This document shows, piece after piece, positions 60,438 to 64,000 of a DNA stretch of 64,000 nucleotides (position 1 is its first letter; the number at the start of each line of letters is the position of its first letter). This DNA is from Pacificibacter marinus. GTDB lineage: Bacteria > Pseudomonadota > Alphaproteobacteria > Rhodobacterales > Rhodobacteraceae. The DNA is taken from positions 186,001 to 250,000 of the forward strand of contig NZ_JAHKPU010000030.1 of the NCBI RefSeq assembly GCF_018860505.1, written 5' to 3'. Under the pieces are notes generated by a model that had not been told where the DNA came from, did not search any database, and saw only the letters and a list, made by a program, of their open reading frames with translations. The translations under genes and the position numbers were made by a program.

Positions 60438-61001
60438 ATGACCCTTTTCAAAGCTGCCCTTGTTGGAGCCACCCTCGTTCTCGCGTCCTGTGGAGCCGCC
60501 CCAGACCGCTATACTGTGACGGCCCCTGTTGTGACAGAAAAGCTGCGCATCGGATTTAGCGCTGTTGAAGTGAGCGATGTCTCATTGCCAACATATGCAG
60601 CAGCCGATGAAATTGTGGTTCAAGATGCCACTGGGAAACTGGTTCCTAGCGGCGCGGCCCTTTGGGCCGATACCCCAGAGCGCTCTGTCGCCTTGGAACT
60701 CACTCGCAATCTCGCCAAGCTTACAAATGCCCGCGTGGCCTCTGAGCCTTGGCCGTTTGAGGCTTTCCCTGATGCCCGTTTAGATGTTCGTTTTGAAAGT
60801 CTTGTTGCTCAAGCTGATGGGCAATTCCGCGCCACGGGACAGTATTTTGTCGGCGTCACAGATGAACGACGCGAACGTTCGGGGCTGTTTGATCTAACCG
60901 TGCCATTTGACACAACAGGCGGCCCCCAAGCTGTGGCGCAAGCACGCGGCCAAATCATTTTGGATCTCGCAACTTATATCGCCAGCAAGGGCCTGAAATA
61001 A
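60438..61001 (+). CDS. pqiC: PqiC-like outer-membrane lipoprotein
   Basis: A 187-residue lipoprotein: signal peptide with lipobox LASC (ALVGATLVLASCGAAPDRYTV), then an ABC_trans_aux/PqiC domain (RIGFSAVEVSDVSLPTYAAADEIVVQ..., DARLDVRFESLVAQADGQFRATGQYFV). It should be the outer-membrane partner of PqiB. It ends the pqiA-A-B-C operon. No obvious terminator follows. Confidence 0.92.
   Translation: MTLFKAALVGATLVLASCGAAPDRYTVTAPVVTEKLRIGFSAVEVSDVSLPTYAAADEIVVQDATGKLVPSGAALWADTPERSVALELTRNLAKLTNARVASEPWPFEAFPDARLDVRFESLVAQADGQFRATGQYFVGVTDERRERSGLFDLTVPFDTTGGPQAVAQARGQIILDLATYIASKGLK

Positions 61002-64000
<2,999 letters not shown>

Overview
The window looks like chromosome of a marine alphaproteobacterium of the Rhodobacterales (Roseobacter-type). 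The evidence is an F0 operon with separate b and b' subunits, a MipZ-type division ATPase, the ffh-rpsP-rimM-trmD-rplS-rpmE order, a NasTS-controlled nitrate cluster, an inositol regulon and a six-gene Mrp antiporter operon. GC content is moderate. I see no insertion sequence, prophage, CRISPR array, rRNA or tRNA. Gene density is high and most genes have recognisable homology, so this is core and metabolic chromosome rather than a mobile island.

Layout. 79-2573: an AraC-O6-methylguanine methyltransferase fusion, an OmpA-like lipoprotein and a FadR/PdhR-type regulator with a palindromic operator. 2635-5324 (minus): ATP synthase F0 operon atpI-B-E-F'-F. 5501-9297: small regulators, a DMT exporter, an uncharacterised protein and an azoreductase. 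9417-16180: SRP/ribosome operon (ffh, GNAT, chorismate mutase, rpsP, bluB, rimM, a sulfotransferase-like gene, trmD, rplS, rpmE), with a hairpin-rich leader before ffh. 16349-17934: mipZ and two small membrane-protein genes. 18068-29394 (minus): assimilatory nitrate cluster nasT-nasS-[ANTAR leader]-nrtA-nrtB-nrtC-FAD reductase-nasA-trpD2-like, flanked by mobA, a TusA-like gene and an NsrR-like regulator. 31369-35401: an amino-acid:cation symporter, then asparaginase and racemase genes divergent from an XRE regulator. 35523-48459: inositol uptake and catabolism. 48540-50824: an idonate-type dehydrogenase divergent from a LacI regulator. 50889-56845 (minus): Mrp Na+/H+ antiporter operon. 57106-61001: PqiABC envelope system with PqiA split in two. 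61385-64000: a chemoreceptor gene running off the window.

How the genes work together. In the nitrate cluster, NasS (nitrate sensor) and NasT (ANTAR antiterminator) should control a leader at 27418-27537. That leader carries two hexaloop hairpins, the second mutually exclusive with a strong terminator. NrtABC imports nitrate and NasA with the FAD protein reduces it to nitrite; no nitrite reductase is present here. MobA supplies the bis-MGD form of the cofactor that NasA needs. In the inositol region, one LacI regulator very probably binds two near-identical operators (38542-38563 and 42832-42849). These lie in the two divergent promoter regions, coupling the ABC importer to the dehydrogenases and iolDCBJG. 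iolA is not in the window.

I found no clearly new multi-gene system. The best leads for undescribed biology are the ffh leader, the trpD2-like gene locked into the nitrate operon, the asparaginase-racemase-XRE module, the uncharacterised gene at 7855-8574, the two small membrane-protein genes after mipZ, and hairpins placed after the first, abundantly needed gene of several operons. All calls come from reading the sequence; no database search was run.
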